The translations under genes were made by a program, and so were the position numbers. A DNA stretch of 35,092 nt from Chrysochromulina parva (Eukaryota; Haptophyta; Prymnesiales; Chrysochromulinaceae): contig PJAB01000191.1 in the NCBI GenBank assembly GCA_002887195.1, positions 1 to 35,092 of the forward strand, read 5' to 3'. This document shows, in pieces, positions 32,801 through 35,092 of this stretch. The notes below the pieces were generated by a model. That model did not search any database. It was not told the DNA's origin and saw only the letters and a program-made list of their open reading frames with translations. Position 1 is the stretch's first letter; each line of letters starts with the position of its first letter.

Positions 32801-35092
32801 TGCACCTCCTCTGTGTAGTACTTGAACTGCGCGCACGAGTCCGGATTGAGGATGCAGCCACCTGGGCCGTCGAGCGCGGGCAGAAAGTTTTGGCGATTGA
32901 TCGAGATGGCGACGAACTCGTAGCCGGTCGCAGCGCGTCCAAAGCTCTGTGCGTTGGACGAGCGGCACCGAATGTAGACGAGCCCCTGGATCGTGACAAT
33001 CTGGCCGACGACCGCGTCGTGGTAGCCAAAGCGACAGCGCACGAGCGAAGCGGAAGGTGCGTCGATGGTGCTGAGCAGGTCGAAGCGATCTCCGAGGATG
33101 AGCACCTCGGTGTTGCCGAGGAGATGGCCACCGCCGGGCGTGATGGACGCGAGGAAGTGGTCATAGTACCGAAAAGTGACCGCCTCGTTGCCGACGAAGT
33201 CGACCGTATTGAGCGCGACGGCGAAGCTCACGTCCTCGTAGCCAGGGCCGCCGGCCGCCGAGCGCGATCCCGAGTTCGCGTACGTGGGCGAGGCGCACAC
33301 GATGATGCCGGAGTTGGCCTCGAGCACCGTCGGGGTCGAGACCCGATCGCCAAAGCGGCATCGAGCCGAGAGAGAGAGCCCGTCGAAGCCCGGGAAAAAG
33401 AGGCCGCGCACTGTGACCGAGCTCGACTCGAAGAACGAGCCGCCGACGGGCTCGATCGAGGTGAGCGTCTGTGGGTAGAGGGAGTACTGTGAGGTGACCG
33501 CATTCTCGCCGACCCCCTCGACAAAGTCGACGCCGTTGAGCGCGATGGCCACCTGCGTCACGATCTTCTCGTTCACATCCGCGCGCGGCGTGATGCAGTA
33601 GAGCGACGAGCCATCGTCGACGATCGAACCGTTGCTCAGCCCGGCGCCGAGCACGGGCAAGCCGTTGAGCGCCACGTCGACGTAACTCGCGACGCGGTCG
33701 TAGAAGACGAGCGAGGAGCCCGTGAGCGAGAAGCGGCAGCGCGCGGAGACGTAATCGATGAAGCCGTTGAGCCCGACGCCGTTCACTTGCACCGGGTTCT
33801 TGCCCTGGGTCGGCCCAGTGGTCAAGCAGCCCTTGGTGGCGCCGAGGCAGCCAGTGCGAATGAGCATCGGGTTGTTGTAGAAGTGGAACGACTGGCCCGT
33901 CGAGTGGAAGTCGGCGCCCGCGTTGAGCGAGATGTACACGTCCACGCGGCCCGCGGGGGCGCGCGTGTTCGAGAGGCAGCGCACCTGCATGTTGGACACG
34001 AACTCGGGCACAGTCGATGCGGCGGTGGCGGCGGCGCCCCATCGGCATCGCACTTGACGACGGTCGCCATCAAAGCCCAGGAAGCCGTTGCCCGCAATGG
34101 TCACCATCGTCGCGATGCCGACGGGCCCGCCGCCCGGGTAGATGGAGGTCATCGCCAGCGTGAACAACGGCGGCTCTCCGGTGATCGGCTCGCGCACGGC
34201 CGTGTTGTTCTCGTGCAGCTCGAAAGTGGGCGCGGGGAAGTAGAAGAAGCTCGAAGCGGTCGGGAAGAAGGAGCCCAAGGAGCCATCGCCGAGCGAGCTG
34301 CTCCTCGAGAGCAGAATGGGCACAAAGCCGCGCGTGTGCGCCGTCCCGGCGAGCGCCTCGTCATCCAGGTGGCGTGGCCCCTCGGAGAAGGAGGCGCCGT
34401 CGGGCTTGGTGAACGAGTCCGCACCGAGGGGCTCCGAGACGCACACGCAGCGCTCGAAGGTGCACGGCACGTGCACGGCGCGCGCCGTGCCGTTTCCGAA
34501 CTTGCAGAGCCGTACCGAGCCGAGGCCTGTGCCAGTGAGGGTCACGAGGGTACCTCCCAAGGCAGACCCGCCAGCAGGCCCATCGGCGACGCTCACATTG
34601 GCGACGAACTCCGAAAAGTAGGCGAAGGGCTGCCCGGTCGAGGAGAAGTCGACAGCATTGAGCGCCACGTCGAGCGTGATAGTCGAGCTTGTCGCGGGGG
34701 CCCCCAGCGCGGCCTGAAGGTCGTTGCGGCGCGCAGAGAGGCACACGAGCTGCTCGTCGGTCAGGCTGATCGGGACTGTAGTGTACGCGCCGGCGCCCCA
34801 ACGGCAGCGCGCCGAGCTCCCAAGCCCCGAGAAGCTCGCAAACCCGCTCCCCTGCACGGTCACACGCACGCCCCCATTGGAAGCTCCGAGCGCCGGTCCG
34901 ATCGACGAGAAGCTCGGCGTCGCGTAGTACGTGTACGTGAGCCCCAGCTGCGCAAAGTCGACTTGGTTGAGTGCGATGGAGACGCTCACTTGACCAGCGG
35001 GCTGCGGCGCGGACCGGCAGACGAGCGCGGTCGGCCCGAGGGACACGGGCGATGTGTAGCTCTGGTTGCCCCAGCGGCAGATGGTGTCGTTG
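26809..35092 (-). CDS. Giant IPT/TIG-repeat type I membrane protein, 5' end outside the window
   Basis: The frame stays open to the right edge, so over 2,750 residues are visible and the N-terminus is missing. About 19 immunoglobulin-like IPT/TIG repeats follow one another, each with P.GG...GGT.VT..G.GF, a C.(W/F)G strand, LVC.(S/T)P, and (S/A)LN..DF....F.YY. Such repeats occur in plexins, fibrocystin-like and many protist surface proteins. Two NGDE(S/T)GVDCGG..C..C modules lie near 31900-32080 and a Cys-rich insert near 28510-28810. Low-complexity inserts contain GRRLQ-type motifs (near 27750, 27830, 31275) and a 10-residue RRDGRRLYDG repeat. A membrane helix at about 26982-26920 is followed by a 36-residue basic tail that ends in KDEL at the stop codon. 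Adhesion, scale or cell-covering, or receptor roles are possible but not shown. No intron is needed. Confidence 0.85.
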   Translation of the reverse strand, partial: NDTICRWGNQSYTSPVSLGPTALVCRSAPQPAGQVSVSIALNQVDFAQLGLTYTYYATPSFSSIGPALGASNGGVRVTVQGSGFASFSGLGSSARCRWGAGAYTTVPISLTDEQLVCLSARRNDLQAALGAPATSSTITLDVALNAVDFSSTGQPFAYFSEFVANVSVADGPAGGSALGGTLVTLTGTGLGSVRLCKFGNGTARAVHVPCTFERCVCVSEPLGADSFTKPDGASFSEGPRHLDDEALAGTAHTRGFVPILLSRSSSLGDGSLGSFFPTASSFFYFPAPTFELHENNTAVREPITGEPPLFTLAMTSIYPGGGPVGIATMVTIAGNGFLGFDGDRRQVRCRWGAAATAASTVPEFVSNMQVRCLSNTRAPAGRVDVYISLNAGADFHSTGQSFHFYNNPMLIRTGCLGATKGCLTTGPTQGKNPVQVNGVGLNGFIDYVSARCRFSLTGSSLVFYDRVASYVDVALNGLPVLGAGLSNGSIVDDGSSLYCITPRADVNEKIVTQVAIALNGVDFVEGVGENAVTSQYSLYPQTLTSIEPVGGSFFESSSVTVRGLFFPGFDGLSLSARCRFGDRVSTPTVLEANSGIIVCASPTYANSGSRSAAGGPGYEDVSFAVALNTVDFVGNEAVTFRYYDHFLASITPGGGHLLGNTEVLILGDRFDLLSTIDAPSASLVRCRFGYHDAVVGQIVTIQGLVYIRCRSSNAQSFGRAATGYEFVAISINRQNFLPALDGPGGCILNPDSCAQFKYYTEEVHSLWPVAGPAVGGTRVNISGAFSPGYDGVRTSARCLFRTGSPTSPDRRTNQIARLGASSVICPSASTTVAGRAAPLSDALGGRLLTSEVGVALNGAYVQEDSTDYVGIYRPTICPAGAYGAYQTFTQYVQEVHSIEPTGGPIHGGTMVTVSGVGFMPIATPMLQPALLRPSVRCLWGCLTNPTNPEICEVGSQRLLTSPTSISPTEIVCATPVGAEDLLVHAGDAFLGLALNVYDALSATCNDQLQNGDESGVDCGGTACPPCPPPSCTDGLQNRDETGVDCGGTHCAACLVCAGAISGQQCHLPVLSSVSPTASPTQQAIMLTVHGAGFGNPGDGSVRQYAPRCSFGRAELGVDGVAWETVATVLSASTLRCATPRAPITGCYTLQVSLDLCDYAPSVQSSCPAATRARGLPVAFLPSSQYPGFPLSAELGSYSYPGDFVQSGLRFRFFSHAEPLFSVRASGRLLQASAPSGQTVAAGGPLGGGTVLTITYTGTAAQSGGGGGGGRRLQTMPPIVANDAAMPPFIRLDQNLDVVLNQSRCAFGSANGLEPPPYTQPLNVTGHTIVCISPVRTEPGIVALRVSLNGQQFFETGLDFQYYANPNLTDIHPRGGLVTGATPVTIYGTGFRNFEPNVPVSRCSWGFGPDGTRLTTAARYDASLYHAPSNSTGAMVCLSYLRARGGLAADTVAFSLSINGVDFIDEPTAALPYKFYVQPALFQGVYPTGGPINGGTVMTFEGRGFANFDGNPSTARCSWGNVQTNAATLTIPTVLEDTRVVCTSAPVSGFSGAFYFVAAKLALNGIEFGVPQFVRYYEQPRLFTELVPVTGGPVSGGTVITLGGFGYTNFDPEPSGLAKSRCQWGSSGVHVGVLAQSSSFIVCPTSPRTGVTSGYVDETLRVSINGQQFVDTARAFRFYYVRIDSVYPAGSPLFGRSNIEVRGVGFTTFATLAGVVDMERTRLRLRTGQQLAVRDLTDTSFFFNAPPGTVGRYILSITLNGLDWDASGWEGNPPVVYDYYQSLPTGVQPTGGHIRGGTLVTVQGVGFLSIDPGAGLFRVRFGAAEPTVPLNLSDAAAIVLTVATAPTLRSEVTVSLNTFDYARGQPAVNFRFYDHNITTLSPTGGPVRGGTVVTVSGIAFDAYGDETLLRCAFGARAVPSVLGRMTYTQTVCVSPPHVSLPFDVAGYYRLLAGLASNATGRPPPPPPPPPGGEGQGSGRRLDGGRRDGRRLYDGRRDGRRLYDGRRDGRRFKGLLHAIDAMRGLSGRGRLRVVGRSTHSGGGGSPLSLSPRSRSRLLQSAGQPGVSRGGNSEVTVALNAQDFVSAERQVVVCQPTVFNCAATPTDPVHTPRDDMSPAGVVLYCRQESECAVVGASCNTIPVTAEGRCQGWAPVPGPNPVPLCRDGVRCVPPEHRGCAPLQQCTYCSQRTVCNLEPRPAAVFRYYEAVITGVRPLGGFADGGTTITLLGYGFDGFGSLRSTNATSQSATQLAAFGGQVQPILALSATTAVVRTPAFRTNSTMRIANGTSSAVVLSISLNGLDFEGDGDTERPPVTFRYYEHRTLRLEPFGGPSIGGTAVSVVGVGFDGYDGRASSARCSFGPLVVRVEVLEATRVACITPQAIRRLTDQEAAANMAYEEPPPPPPPPTAGAVNETMPSGSGRRLQPLGAVAGASNGTPTTAPRGSGRRLQTMGAVVGTPSDSNASAGGGGGGGGEEGGGAGAMALIGQPDYDASYMWSNGRTTSEQSRYAAPVRVAINEIDFRGSVDFVFYHQVTAGLAAQVSQEYLMSVAAGTYADFAAGPPRGGFPITLVGSGFDGYDNNPSTIRVRFSTEGSAVPSVDSAGGHATPDTTLNATAAGAGASSADYIEVSAVSVKPTEVVVIAPAVSLQEGEINNKRGFPCWNPPCRRTVVTIAINGVDFVSRPDPLVFYFFNDPFRWLGLMIKELLLGLVALIALCLINGIVTWRYRFQVYDAYLSLKYRIKNKIFERKYPVFDHFKDEL
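26812..26823 (-). other. C-terminal KDEL codons of the IPT/TIG protein
   Basis: On the minus strand the sequence is AAGGACGAGTTG followed directly by TAG. KDEL is the standard ER retrieval signal when luminal; the predicted topology places it in the cytosol. Confidence 0.7.
27740..27848 (-). repeat. 75-bp coding tandem duplication carrying GSGRRLQ
   Basis: CTGCAGCCGACGACCCGACC begins at 27749 and recurs at 27824. The 25-residue duplication gives two GSGRRLQ copies about 25 residues apart in the IPT/TIG protein. Confidence 0.85.
29066..29155 (-). repeat. 30-bp coding minisatellite (RRDGRRLYDG)
   Basis: Units start at 29066, 29096 and 29126 and are nearly identical, encoding an Arg/Asp/Gly-rich tract in the IPT/TIG protein between two repeats. 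It follows a Pro run and a GSGRRLD motif. Confidence 0.9.

Overview
This window is GC-rich nuclear DNA from a eukaryotic microalga, most likely a haptophyte. The inference rests on a plastid-type porphyrin enzyme with an N-terminal signal peptide, tandem Asp/Gly/Cys modules and Gly-Cys-Thr-Asn repeats of the kind seen in algal secreted proteins, RRLQ motifs, very long Ala/Gly/Pro/Ser low-complexity proteins, few short introns, and one probable GC-AG intron. No species can be named from the sequence alone. No tRNA, rRNA, CRISPR array or autonomous transposon was recognised.

Layout. 1-1439 (+): 3' part of an Ala/Pro-rich gene carrying two [14 protein letters not shown] motifs, with one probable intron. 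1440-2283: convergent intergenic DNA with a tandem duplication. 2284-11037 (-): a four-exon gene for a giant (about 2,740 aa) protein with a TRF4-type non-canonical poly(A)/nucleotidyl transferase domain near its C-terminus. 11603-12766 (+): uroporphyrinogen decarboxylase with a signal peptide. 13780-19338 (+): a single-exon 1,852-aa membrane receptor-like kinase with a Cys-rich repeat ectodomain, one membrane helix and a TKL-like kinase. 19339-19992: a satellite-like repeat array. 19993-23655 (-): a six-EF-hand protein with an IQ motif and long disordered tail. 23656-23832: a 177-bp divergent promoter interval. 23833-26248 (+): a two-exon gene of unknown function. 26809-window end (-): an incomplete giant IPT/TIG-repeat type I membrane protein whose tail ends in KDEL.

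Functional reading. The neighbours do not form an obvious pathway. Two are large surface or endomembrane proteins, one is a probable calcium sensor, one is tetrapyrrole biosynthesis and one is RNA 3'-end modification.

The most unusual material is in the DNA structure. Short tandem duplications (periods of about 44-98 bp) recur throughout. In coding DNA their periods are multiples of three; elsewhere many are not. Several lie on stop codons. At two introns the duplication period equals the intron length exactly, as expected if the intron was born by tandem duplication. All five identified introns carry CTGAT-type motifs just after the donor, in most cases reiterated about every 10 bp. A 19-bp sequence, gtggtgagcacttgcatgc, occurs five times, always between the two arms of a direct repeat.
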